Source: Actinomycetes bacterium (GTDB taxonomy: Bacteria; Actinomycetota; Thermoleophilia; Solirubrobacterales; Solirubrobacteraceae). From it: a stretch of DNA of 55,400 nt. Below the pieces are notes generated by a model that saw only the letters and a list, made by a program, of their open reading frames with translations, ran no database searches and was not told where the DNA came from. The DNA is taken from contig JAJYUP010000006.1 in assembly GCA_021792455.1 (NCBI GenBank), positions 1-55,400 of the forward strand, written 5' to 3'. Below, piece by piece: positions 40,238 to 48,778 of the stretch. Position numbers and translations under genes: made by a program. The stretch's first letter is position 1; every line of letters starts with the position of its first letter.

Positions 40238-41164
40238 TCAGGTGCAGCCTGGGGTCTTCCGTCCGAAGGCCGCAACGTCGAGCAGCAGATCGTGAACGAT
40301 CCGTCTGAATGTTCGCGAGGCCCTGAACTGCTCCGCCTTCATCCGACCGCGTATGCGCATCCTCCTGTGGGCCTCTGGGAAGTCTCGCAGCGAGCTCAGG
40401 ATCGCCAGCAGATCCTCTGGCGCTTCGACGCGCAGGTAATCGATGTTCTCCTCCAGGCCGTGCGCGGGGCGCAGCGATTCGGAGATCAGCAGGTGAGCCG
40501 CCGCGAGGTGCGCGGCGGCTGGCCACCCGAATGCGCCCCCCCACGCCTCTGCCACGTACACGCCGACGTCGTATTCTGCGAGCAGAGCCGCGAGCTGCGC
40601 TCCGTTCACGCCGTGCACGATCTCCAGCAGGTCGTGCTCGTGCTTTGCGGGCATCAGCATCGCCTCTCTGTGGGCCGTCGAGGGCCCAATCGACATCGCG
40701 CGGGGAGCCCGCTCGATGGACCTCGCCTCTGCAAATAGGATGTCGCTCACTGGCGGGGGGATCGCTCGCCACACCTGCGCATCCCCGATCGCTGTGCCGC
40801 TCAGCGCCGGGTCGAATGCGAGAATGCGGTCGAGGGCGGCGCAGGAGCTCTGCGCCGCCTCGCTCGAGGGCGGCTCAGGGATGACGCCGAGCGTCACCCC
40901 CTGCAGACTCGCCAGCGCCGACGCTCGAAAGGAGCCTGGGTCCAGCACGACGCTCACCTCGCTCTCGAACGTGCACGCCTGCTCGAGCAGCTGGTCAGGG
41001 TCACCGCCTGGCGCCAGCGCGAAGAGCCTGCACGCTGTGAGCTGGTCCCTGGAGGGGGCCCAGTCTTCGATCATCGCCGCTGGCCCGATGAACGCGACTC
41101 GCCGAGACGAGTCGGCAGGCCGCCTCGTCTCTGGTGCGCTGCTCGCAGTCGATGTCCATCCCAT
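40238..41164 (-). CDS. CgeB-like glycosyltransferase family protein (diverged paralogue)
   Basis: A 308-residue protein co-linear with its tail-to-tail neighbour: RAMSIGPSTAHREAMLMP, LLAEYDVGVYVAEAWGGAFGWPAAAHLAAAHLLISESLRPAHGLEENIDYL. The region matching NNPYPTFENR is changed to EAWGGAFGWP, and the N-terminal half is shorter. It could have altered specificity or be losing function. It is divergent from the GT4 gene at 41222 with only 57 bp between starts. Confidence 0.65.
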   Translation of the reverse strand: MGWTSTASSAPETRRPADSSRRVAFIGPAAMIEDWAPSRDQLTACRLFALAPGGDPDQLLEQACTFESEVSVVLDPGSFRASALASLQGVTLGVIPEPPSSEAAQSSCAALDRILAFDPALSGTAIGDAQVWRAIPPPVSDILFAEARSIERAPRAMSIGPSTAHREAMLMPAKHEHDLLEIVHGVNGAQLAALLAEYDVGVYVAEAWGGAFGWPAAAHLAAAHLLISESLRPAHGLEENIDYLRVEAPEDLLAILSSLRDFPEAHRRMRIRGRMKAEQFRASRTFRRIVHDLLLDVAAFGRKTPGCT

Positions 41165-41221
41165 CGGGACCGGTACGATAGCTGCGGGCGGAGCACTGCC
41201 GACACCGCAGGTGTCATCGTC

Positions 41222-42487
41222 GTGAAGGTCGCGTTCATCCTCAATGACCTGCAGCTCTCAGGCGGCGTCGGCGTCGTCGTCGAGCATGCGTGCCGTCTCA
41301 GCAGGCTCGACGGCTGGGACGTCGCCCTCGTGCTCTCCCGGCAGCAGGAGGAGCCGAGCTGGCGCGGGTTCGAGCACCTCCCACATCTGCACGTCTGCTC
41401 CGCGCAGCAGGCGTTGGGCGAGCGCTACGACGTCGCCCTCGCCACCTGGTGGGAGACGACGTTCACGCTCTTTCGGCTCAACGCGGCACGGTATGCCTAC
41501 TTCGTGCAGAGCCTCGAGGACCGCTTCTACCACCACGATCACCCCGGGCGCCTCGGTGCCGCTCTCACCCTCGATCTGCCTGTCGCGTTCATCACCGAGG
41601 CGCAGTGGATCGCTCAGACCCTCTCCCAGCTGCGGCCGGACGCGCTCTGCTTCGTCGTGCGCAACGGCATCGACAAGGACGTGTTCGCCCCGCTTCAGCG
41701 AGTCGAGCGCAACGATCACGGTCCTTTGCGGATACTCGTCGAGGGCTATCCGAGCGTGTGGTTCAAGCACGTGCCGGAGGCGATCGAGGCGACCCGTGCG
41801 ATGGGGGAGCCCCATCAGCTCATCGCTGTCAGCGGCGATCCGGCGGGGGTGCGCGCTCTCGGGGTGCGCGACGTGCTTGGGCCGCTATCTCAACGGGAGA
41901 TGGCTGATGTCTATGCGCGCACCGACGTGCTGCTCAAGCTCTCGAGCGTCGAGGGGATGTTCGGGCCACCGCTCGAGGCCTTCCACCGCGGGGCCACCTG
42001 CCTCGTCACGCCTGTCAGCGGGCACGATGAGTATGTGAAGCACGGGTTCAATGGCCTCATCGCCGATTGGGATGATCTGCGCGGAACCGCACGCCAGCTC
42101 GATCTGCTCGCCCGCGACCGGGAGCTGCTGCACCGCCTGCGCTGCAACGCGCTGGAGACCGCGAGCGACTGGCCTGACTGGGAGCAGGCCAGTCAGCTCA
42201 TGGCGGCGGCGCTGCTCGAGATCAGGAGCTCACCGCCGCCAGATGCGGTCGCATCCAGTGCACGGCTGCTTTCCGACCTGCGTGGCGGCCTTGCGATATA
42301 CGACGGGCATCTGCGGGAGCGCAGGAGGTTCGCCGCGAGCGCGATGCGAATGGAGAAGCTGATCGGAAGGCTGCGCCGCAGCGTCATCCTCCGGCGCCTG
42401 CTCGCGCTGCGCCGGTTCAGGCTCGCGCGCCTCGCTGCCCGACCGGTGCGGCCGCTGACGCGGCGCATCAAGCGGCTTCTCGCGTAG
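41222..42487 (+). CDS. GT4-type glycosyltransferase
   Basis: A 421-residue GT-B enzyme. The N-terminal MKVAFILNDLQLSGGVGVVVEHACRL gives the acceptor-side Rossmann and glycine-rich loop. LRILVEGYPSVWFKHVPEAIEA and the C-terminal KLSSVEGMFGPPLEAFHRGATCLVTPVSGHDEYV place the nucleotide-sugar pocket (the ExxxxxxxE-like element is SVEGMFGPPLEAF). A basic C-terminal helix after residue 370 (RRRFAASAMRMEKLIGRLRR...) probably binds the membrane surface. The start is GTG at 41222. Confidence 0.85.
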   Translation: MKVAFILNDLQLSGGVGVVVEHACRLSRLDGWDVALVLSRQQEEPSWRGFEHLPHLHVCSAQQALGERYDVALATWWETTFTLFRLNAARYAYFVQSLEDRFYHHDHPGRLGAALTLDLPVAFITEAQWIAQTLSQLRPDALCFVVRNGIDKDVFAPLQRVERNDHGPLRILVEGYPSVWFKHVPEAIEATRAMGEPHQLIAVSGDPAGVRALGVRDVLGPLSQREMADVYARTDVLLKLSSVEGMFGPPLEAFHRGATCLVTPVSGHDEYVKHGFNGLIADWDDLRGTARQLDLLARDRELLHRLRCNALETASDWPDWEQASQLMAAALLEIRSSPPPDAVASSARLLSDLRGGLAIYDGHLRERRRFAASAMRMEKLIGRLRRSVILRRLLALRRFRLARLAARPVRPLTRRIKRLLA

Positions 42488-42760
42488 AGGTCGCACTCGC
42501 GTGATCCTGTAGACGGCCACATTCGTTCAGGCGTTGAGGCCGTCACCTCGAGCCGCTCTGTGGCTCGCACTCCTCGGCGCTGACCGCTGATCGGCGATGC
42601 GGTTGCTGGCGCCGGGTGAGCCGCGCGGCAAGCCTCGAACGACGATCGGGACTTGGCTGCATGCGGTCTGCCGGTGAGCCCGTATCATCTGCGCATCCGC
42701 TTCGCTTCGGTGCCTCACCCAACCGATGCTCGGTCGCGAGCAGACGCCCCAAAGTCGACT

Positions 42761-44302
42761 ATGGCCACCGATGTCAGACGACCATCATCGCGTCGAGCGC
42801 GGCGGCTTCGCAGGGCGGGACCCATTTCGAGGGCTCGCTCCCGGATCGGGGCGCTCCCGCGAGCGCTCATCCTCATCCTCATCGTCGGTGCGTTGCAGGC
42901 GCTCGCGTGGAACGTTGCTCTCCCCGCGTTTCAGGGACCTGACGAAGACGCGCACTTCGCCTACGTGCAGTACCTCGCCGAAACCGGGAAGCTGCCCAGC
43001 CCAAGCGTCGGCGATTCGCCTGTCTCCACTGAAGAGCACGATGCCCTCACCTATCTCAACCTGTTCTCTTTGAGGGGCGTGCTCGCAGCCAGGCCAGCAT
43101 GGAGTTCAGCGGACCTGCGCTACTGGCAGCAGATCGAGAAGACCTTGCCGCCGGGTGCTGCGGCCAACGGAGCGGGGGCCAACCCGATCGCGAAGGATCC
43201 GCCGCTCTACTACGCAATCATGTCCATCCCCTATCGCATGTTCGCCTCACTGCCGCTCCTGAAGCGGATCTTCGTCCTGAGGCTGTTCAACGCGCTCTGC
43301 TTCCTCGCGACGATCGCGCTCGTGTGGACGATTGCGGGTGATCTGTTCGGAGGGACCCAGTGGAAGCAGGTCGTTGCCGCCGGCGCAGTCGCCCTCGAGC
43401 CGCAGCTTGCGTTCATGAGCGCCGTCATCAACGCCGACAATCTGCTGATCGCGCTCACGACCGCGACGCTGCTTGCGGCGCTCAGGCTCGTGATGCGCGG
43501 ACCGAGCGTGGGCCGCGTCCTGACCATGTGTCTCCTCGCGGCTGCCGCAGCGCTCACGCACGGGCGGGGTCTCGTGAATGTCCCGGTGGCTGTGACCGCG
43601 CTCGTCGTGGCTTGGATCCGGTTCCGACCGGGTGTGCGGCAGGTCGCAGGGCAGCTCGCAGTGATGGCCGGGACGCTTGGCGGGGCCGCGTCCCTCTACC
43701 TGCTGTTCGGGACTCCAGGAGGCGGAGGAGCGGCATATGGCGGGCAGGTTGGGGCGCTGAACTCTGGCCCACCGTTCAACTTCCGTCAGTTTCTCTCTTC
43801 GATCTACCAGTTCTACTTCCCACGGCTGCCAGGGATGCGCCCACGACTGGGGCCCGCATACGGGTACCGGCAGGTTTTCATCGAAACCTTCTTTGGGGCA
43901 TTCGGATGGCTCGAGGTCACGTTCAAACCGCGCGTGTATGCGGTGCTCGAGGTTGCGTCCGCGATCGGGATCGTTGGGCTCTACACAGCGTTCGTCACGC
44001 GCTTCAGGAGCATCAGGCGGCAGTGGCCAGCGGTGATCGTGATGCTTTCCCTGCTCGTGACGAACATCGTCTTTCTGCACTACGTCTCCTACCGCGCGCT
44101 GCTCGGCAACGGCGGAACCAATCCGCTCATCGTCGGCAGGTACCTGCTGCCGATGATCTCTCTGTTCGGCCTCGCGATCGCGTTCACCGTCGGGTCGCTG
44201 CCGCGCAGACTCGGACCGCCGGTCGCCGCGGTCGTGCTTGCCGCTGGCGTACTGCTCTCGCTCACGGGAATCGGCATCACGGCGGTGAGGTTCTATGCGT
44301 AG
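42761..44302 (+). CDS. DUF2142 multi-span membrane protein
   Basis: A 513-residue protein from ATG 42761 with a basic N-terminus, then about 11-12 spans. The first extracytoplasmic loop reads FQGPDEDAHFAYVQYLAETGKLP, with the acidic pair and His expected of GT-C-fold transferases of the DUF2142 family. IAKDPPLYYAIMSIPYR is another family block, and GRYLLPMISLFGLAIA occurs near the end. It probably transfers sugars from polyprenyl-phosphate donors outside the membrane, a role fitting the nearby polyprenol-phosphate-mannose-synthase-like GT2. An upstream TTG at 42653 would add 36 atypical residues. Confidence 0.85.
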   Translation: MATDVRRPSSRRARRLRRAGPISRARSRIGALPRALILILIVGALQALAWNVALPAFQGPDEDAHFAYVQYLAETGKLPSPSVGDSPVSTEEHDALTYLNLFSLRGVLAARPAWSSADLRYWQQIEKTLPPGAAANGAGANPIAKDPPLYYAIMSIPYRMFASLPLLKRIFVLRLFNALCFLATIALVWTIAGDLFGGTQWKQVVAAGAVALEPQLAFMSAVINADNLLIALTTATLLAALRLVMRGPSVGRVLTMCLLAAAAALTHGRGLVNVPVAVTALVVAWIRFRPGVRQVAGQLAVMAGTLGGAASLYLLFGTPGGGGAAYGGQVGALNSGPPFNFRQFLSSIYQFYFPRLPGMRPRLGPAYGYRQVFIETFFGAFGWLEVTFKPRVYAVLEVASAIGIVGLYTAFVTRFRSIRRQWPAVIVMLSLLVTNIVFLHYVSYRALLGNGGTNPLIVGRYLLPMISLFGLAIAFTVGSLPRRLGPPVAAVVLAAGVLLSLTGIGITAVRFYA

Positions 44303-45026
44303 GCGCGCTCTCCGAGCATCGTTCACCCTGCCCGCTCTCTCGGCTGCGCTCGCGCTGACGCTGATCCTTGCGGGTGCCCTCGTATTCTTCCTCCCCTATC
44401 TGACCCGGCTTCGCCCCGCACTCGCTGGCGTGCCGGCGCCAGCGCCGCTTGTCTCCATCGCGGAATTCACAGTTCCACCTGGGCGAGCAGCCTGTATGAG
44501 CACAGTTGCGATCGACGCGGACGCCAGCCTCGTCGAGTTCAGCCTCAAGCCCGGTCCCCACGCCAAAGCTGGTGGGCCGCCCGTGGAGGTGACGCTGAGC
44601 GCACCTGGATATCACGCGAGCACAACCGTCCCAGGCGGCTACCCGGGAGGCCTCGCCACCATGCCGATCACGCCTCCACGTCAGTCAGTCATCGGCAGCG
44701 TCTGCTTCAGGAACGTCGGTCATTCATCCGTCGTGCTCGAGGGGTCGAACGAACCGCGCACGATTTCCCGGTCCAGTCTCGTCGTGGCGGGGAATCCGGT
44801 TGTCGGTGATGTGGCGCTCACCTTCGGCGAGCGCAGAGAGACATCGCTGCTCGCGCAGGCGGGCGAAGTGTTCGGGCACATCTCAAACCTCACCGAAGGG
44901 CTGCTGCCCGTGTGGCTCATCTGGGTCATCGCTGCACTTGCCGCGTTCGCGATTCCGATGGGCATCGTCGCAGCGTTCTACGTCGCTCTCAGAGATCTGC
45001 CAAGCGGCGACGGCGTGACGGCCTGA
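44295..45026 (+). CDS. Membrane-anchored extracytoplasmic protein of unknown function
   Basis: A 243-residue protein starting 8 bp inside the DUF2142 gene. It has one span near the N-terminus (about 12-38), a beta-rich extracytoplasmic domain (LVSIAEFTVPPGRAACMSTVAIDADASLVEFSL... VCFRNVGHSSVVLEG) containing two Cys that could pair, and a C-terminal span (about 205-232). The overlap argues for co-function with the DUF2142 protein, perhaps as an accessory subunit. No named family is recognised. Confidence 0.6.
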   Translation: MRRRALRASFTLPALSAALALTLILAGALVFFLPYLTRLRPALAGVPAPAPLVSIAEFTVPPGRAACMSTVAIDADASLVEFSLKPGPHAKAGGPPVEVTLSAPGYHASTTVPGGYPGGLATMPITPPRQSVIGSVCFRNVGHSSVVLEGSNEPRTISRSSLVVAGNPVVGDVALTFGERRETSLLAQAGEVFGHISNLTEGLLPVWLIWVIAALAAFAIPMGIVAAFYVALRDLPSGDGVTA

Positions 45027-45062
45027 GCCACGGCGACGCCTCGGTGCTCGCAACGTGCTGAG

Positions 45063-45109
45063 CCGCCGCTCATCGCCTTCGCCGTCGTGCTGAGTCGCCT
45101 CAGCGGCGG
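45063..45109. terminator. Possible bidirectional hairpin between convergent genes
   Basis: CCGCCGCT (45063-45070) pairs with AGCGGCGG (45102-45109) across a 31-nt loop, between the convergent genes ending at 45026 and 45112. There is no T tract. The support is weak. Confidence 0.2.
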
Positions 45110-45111
45110 GG

Positions 45112-46290
45112 CTACTGCCGCCGCAGCCCGAGGATGCTCAGCAGGAATGAGGAGAAGATGATCTGGACGCCGACGATGATGAGGGAGGCGGCGATCACTG
45201 CGAGATGTTCGTCAGAGAGCGATCCAAAGCCTTTCGAGATCCATGAGGCGAGGATGATCGCGCCGAGCACGATGCCGATCAGCATCACGGCTCCGCCAAG
45301 GAGCAGGCCATGCTCGAGCTTGAAGCGCGCCCTCGCCCTGTCGAACCATGGGTCGCGCTCGCCCATGAAGTAGGTTCCATAGGCGTGCGCGCAGAGGCCG
45401 AGCGCGAGCACCTGGGTGCCGACCATCATCAACAGCGCTCCGCCGATCAGCGCGTGTATGCCCCAGGTGCGCCCGAACAGTTCGAGGCCGCCGCCTACGA
45501 GCCCTACGATCAGCGCCCCGACCGCCGCCATCACAGCGCCAGGCATGATGAACAGGTGCGTTGGGCTGTGCAGCAGCAGGAAGCGGAGATGGCGCCAGCC
45601 GTCTTTGAAGCTGGAGAGCTTGCTCTCGCCGCCCCTTCGGTGGTACTGGATCGGGAACTCAGAGATCCTCAGCTTCTCCTTCGAGGCCCTTATCACCATC
45701 TCTGAGGCGAACTCCATCCCTGTCGTGCGCAGGTCGAGGCGCGGCAGCACGTCCTTCCGCAGCGCTCTCATGCCGCAGTGGGCGTCGTTCACCCCCGTTT
45801 TGAAGAGCACGTTGAGCAGCCCTGTGAGGATCGGGTTGCCGATGTAGCGGTGCAGCCATGGCATCGCGCCCGGGTGGATGTTCTCCATCCTGTCGCCCAT
45901 GACGAGCTCCGCTCCTGCGTCGAGCTCTGCGACGAAGCGGGGCACCTCGTCGAAATCGTATGTGAGGTCGGCGTCGGCCATGACGATGTACTTCCCCTTC
46001 GCGGCGGCGAAGCCCGCGAGGTAGGCGCTTCCATAGCCGCGCCTCTCCTCGCGGATGACGGTTGCACCCGCCGCCTTCGCGAGCTCTGCCGAGCGATCTT
46101 CAGAGGCGTTGTCGACGACGAGCACCTCCCCGCCGCCCGCGATGTTCTCGACGGCGGCAAGCGCAGCCCGGACGCACCGCTCTATGTTCTCCTCCTCGTT
46201 GAGGCAGGGGATGACGACGGAGACGGCAGGCCCCTGCCGTTCGGGTGAGCGATCTGTTGCGGGAGGCGTTGTCTGCGCGACGGTGCTCAT
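45112..46290 (-). CDS. GT2 polyprenol-phosphate mannose synthase-like, membrane-anchored
   Basis: A 392-residue protein from ATG 46290. The catalytic GT-A domain has VSVVIPCLNEEENIERCV, VVDNASEDRSAE, RGYGSAYLAGFAAAKG and the DxD MADADLTYD (D106, D108), then DAHCGMRALRKDVL and FPIQYHRRGGESKL. All are typical of DPM1/GtrB-like synthases. Four C-terminal spans (about 250-275, 285-305, 335-360, 370-390) anchor it. It would charge a polyprenyl phosphate with a hexose for use outside the membrane, for example by the DUF2142 protein. An ATG at 46335 is less likely. Confidence 0.88.
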   Translation of the reverse strand: MSTVAQTTPPATDRSPERQGPAVSVVIPCLNEEENIERCVRAALAAVENIAGGGEVLVVDNASEDRSAELAKAAGATVIREERRGYGSAYLAGFAAAKGKYIVMADADLTYDFDEVPRFVAELDAGAELVMGDRMENIHPGAMPWLHRYIGNPILTGLLNVLFKTGVNDAHCGMRALRKDVLPRLDLRTTGMEFASEMVIRASKEKLRISEFPIQYHRRGGESKLSSFKDGWRHLRFLLLHSPTHLFIMPGAVMAAVGALIVGLVGGGLELFGRTWGIHALIGGALLMMVGTQVLALGLCAHAYGTYFMGERDPWFDRARARFKLEHGLLLGGAVMLIGIVLGAIILASWISKGFGSLSDEHLAVIAASLIIVGVQIIFSSFLLSILGLRRQ

Positions 46291-46545
46291 CTGATCCGGA
46301 CCCGCTGAGGCGAGGCTCGCTGAAAGCGGCCGCACCTGGGAGACCTCTGGTTGTAACGCGCCGCCGGCCGGAAAGTGGCGCGCACCGTCCTCGGATCCTA
46401 GCGGACCCCACGGCAGTCGCGCCGAGCGGCGTCATGCCGACCGCCTTCGCACCAGCCGCCGTCCCACCGGTCGCCTCGATGTGAGGACGAGCACGCCCAT
46501 CGCCTGCGCGCCCCGCACCCGCCGCGCAGGGCATCCTATGTCCTC

Positions 46546-47721
46546 ATGCGCATATGCATCGTCTACGACTGCCTCTTCCCCCACACGGTTGGTGGCGCCG
46601 AGCGCTGGTACCGGAACCTCGCGGAGCGTCTGGCAGCCGACGGCCACGAGGTCACCTACCTCACGCTGCGTCAGTGGGAGGACGGCGAGCGTCCAGAGAT
46701 CGACGCGAGGGTGCGCGTCGTGGTCGCCGGCCCACGGATGGCTCTCTACACCGGGCCGAGGCGCCGCATCCTTCCGCCGCTCGTCTTCGGGCTGGGGGTG
46801 TCCGCGCATCTGCTCGTCCATCGTCGCGACTACGACGTAGTGCACACCTGCGCGTTCCCCTACTTCTCCCTGCTCGCCGCCGGCCTGTTGCGGCGGTGGG
46901 GTCGCTACACGCTCTGCGTCGACTGGTTCGAGGTGTGGAGCAGCTCCTACTGGCGCAGCTACCTCGGCGGGGTCGGCGGCATCATCGGCGGCTTCGTGCA
47001 GAGGCTGTGCGCACGTGTCCCGCAGCGGGCCTTCTGCTTCTCGCAGATGCACGCGAGCAGGCTCCGCGAAGAGGGCCTTCACGGGGAGATCGTGATGCTG
47101 CGCGGGCTCTATGTTGGCAAGAGCCGAGCCGCTGAACCGCGGCAGGCTGACCCGCTCGTGATGTTCGCAGGGCGCCTGATTCCGGAGAAGCGCGCGAGGC
47201 TCGGCGTCGAAGCGGTGCTCCTCGCGCGGCGGCAGATCCGAGATCTGAAGGGTGTCTTCTATGGCGATGGCCCTGAGCGCGACGCTCTGCAGGCCCTGAT
47301 AGAGCGCAATCACGCAGAGGCCTTCATAGAAGCTCCAGGGTTCGTCTCCGGCGAGCAGGTCGAGCATGACCTGCGACGCGCGGCGTGCCTGCTGCTGCCA
47401 TCGGAGCGGGAGGGCTATGGCCTCGTCGTCGTGGAGGCATGTGCCTACGCGACGCCAGCGGTGATCGTCGCAGCCCCTGACAATGCGGCAAGCGAGCTGA
47501 TCGAAGAGGGGGTGAACGGAGTGGTTGCCGCAGACGCCTCTCCAGAGACGATCGCCGCCGCGATCGTGTGCGTCTGGGAGGCAGGGCTGCCGATGCGGCA
47601 GAGCACCGCTCGATGGTTCGCCGACAATGAGCAGCGCCTCTCGCTGCACTCTTCGCTGCAGACGGTGCTCGAACGCTACTCGCCAACCGCGCGAGGCAAA
47701 CGCTGCTCGCCAACCGCGTGA
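46546..47721 (+). CDS. GT4-type glycosyltransferase
   Basis: A 391-residue GT-B enzyme. It begins MRICIVYDCLFPHTVGGAERWYRNLAERL, the start of the acceptor domain with GGAER. The donor domain has LVMFAGRLIPEKRARLGVEA, GVFYGDGPERDAL and the catalytic Glu pair in LPSEREGYGLVVVEACAYATPAVIV. A C-terminal duplication of SPTARGK/SPTA is visible (residues 379-391). It is divergent from the GT2 gene, with about 255 bp between the starts. Confidence 0.88.
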   Translation: MRICIVYDCLFPHTVGGAERWYRNLAERLAADGHEVTYLTLRQWEDGERPEIDARVRVVVAGPRMALYTGPRRRILPPLVFGLGVSAHLLVHRRDYDVVHTCAFPYFSLLAAGLLRRWGRYTLCVDWFEVWSSSYWRSYLGGVGGIIGGFVQRLCARVPQRAFCFSQMHASRLREEGLHGEIVMLRGLYVGKSRAAEPRQADPLVMFAGRLIPEKRARLGVEAVLLARRQIRDLKGVFYGDGPERDALQALIERNHAEAFIEAPGFVSGEQVEHDLRRAACLLLPSEREGYGLVVVEACAYATPAVIVAAPDNAASELIEEGVNGVVAADASPETIAAAIVCVWEAGLPMRQSTARWFADNEQRLSLHSSLQTVLERYSPTARGKRCSPTA

Positions 47722-47767
47722 GCGAGCGTCCCAGTGATCGCTGGCTGCGTCGTGCTGCGGCAACCCA

Positions 47768-47773
47768 TAACCT
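47768..47773 (+). promoter_or_regulatory. Putative -10 hexamer of the Gfo/Idh/MocA gene
   Basis: TAACCT is followed by 9 nt and ATG 47783; no Shine-Dalgarno is present. Confidence 0.45.
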
Positions 47774-47782
47774 TGCCTCTGA

Positions 47783-48778
47783 ATGCGCGCATCACCAGTG
47801 AGGGTCGCCGTCGCAGGGCTTGGCTACTGGGGCCCGAACCTCGCCCGCAACTTCGCTGCGATTCCAGGCTGCGAGCTCGCCTGGTGCTGCGATGAGGATG
47901 AGACGAGGCTCGAGCGCATCGCAGCCCAGCATCGCGGCGTCGAGGTGACGACGACGCTCACCTCGATCCTCGAAGACGACTCCGTCGACGCCGTCGCGCT
48001 TGCAACCCCTGTCGCAACCCATGCGCAGCTCGCCCTGCAGGTGCTCGAGGCTCGAAAGCACTGCTTCGTCGAGAAGCCGCTTGCGCGCTCGAGCGCTGAG
48101 GCAGAGATCGTGCTGCAGGCCGCTGAGCGGGCGGGCAGGACGCTGATGGTCGGCCACCTTCTCGAGTACCACCCCGGCGTGAGGCTGCTGAAGGAGATCC
48201 TTCGCTCAGGCGAGCTTGGACAGCTGCGCTACATCTACGGCAACCGCCTGAACCTCGGACAGCTGCGCAGCGAGGAGAATGCCCTCTGGAGCCTCGGCGC
48301 CCACGACGTCTCCGTTGTTCTCGCGCTCGCGGGGGAGGAGCCGACGGACCTCGCTGCGCACGGCGAGTGCTACATGCAGCAGGGCATCGAGGACGTCGTC
48401 TTCGCGTTCATGCGCTTCCCCTCCGGCCTTGCGGCCCACCTGCACCTCAGCTGGCTCGACCCCCACAAGGAGCGTCGCTTCACAGTCGTCGGCTCGAAGC
48501 GGATGGCGACCTTCGACGACATGGAGCTCGAGCGCAAGATCACGATCTACGACAAGGGGTTCGACGAGAAGGCGGACAGCTACGGCGAATACATCACCCG
48601 CTCAGGTGAGATCCGCTGCCCAAGGGTGAGCAACGAGGAGCCCCTCCGCCTCGAGTGCGAGCACTTCATCGCGTGCGTGCGCACCGGCTCTCCTCCACTC
48701 TCCGACGGCGCGAGCGGCCTCCGGGTCGTCAGAGTGCTCGAGGGGCTGCAGCGAGCGCTCGACCGATCGCGCCAGTGA
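47783..48778 (+). CDS. Gfo/Idh/MocA-family sugar dehydrogenase
   Basis: A 331-residue NAD-dependent oxidoreductase. The Rossmann motif GLGYWGPN (12-19) and the catalytic EKP (97-99) are present, followed by MVGHLLEYHPGVRLLKEIL, LWSLGAHDVSVVLAL (catalytic-pocket H-D) and a family-typical end, SDGASGLRVVRVLEGLQ. Close relatives (WlbA type) oxidise C3 of UDP-N-acetylglucosaminuronate before transamination, which would match the DegT aminotransferase encoded tail-to-tail next door; this exact substrate is inferred. Its last 50 bp overlap that gene. Confidence 0.88.
   Translation: MRASPVRVAVAGLGYWGPNLARNFAAIPGCELAWCCDEDETRLERIAAQHRGVEVTTTLTSILEDDSVDAVALATPVATHAQLALQVLEARKHCFVEKPLARSSAEAEIVLQAAERAGRTLMVGHLLEYHPGVRLLKEILRSGELGQLRYIYGNRLNLGQLRSEENALWSLGAHDVSVVLALAGEEPTDLAAHGECYMQQGIEDVVFAFMRFPSGLAAHLHLSWLDPHKERRFTVVGSKRMATFDDMELERKITIYDKGFDEKADSYGEYITRSGEIRCPRVSNEEPLRLECEHFIACVRTGSPPLSDGASGLRVVRVLEGLQRALDRSRQ

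Noticed and set aside
46532-46545. A leaderless -10 before the GT4 gene at 46546
   Set aside because: CATCCT and TATGTC both occur, but neither has a consistent 6-9 nt spacing with good TANNNT identity.
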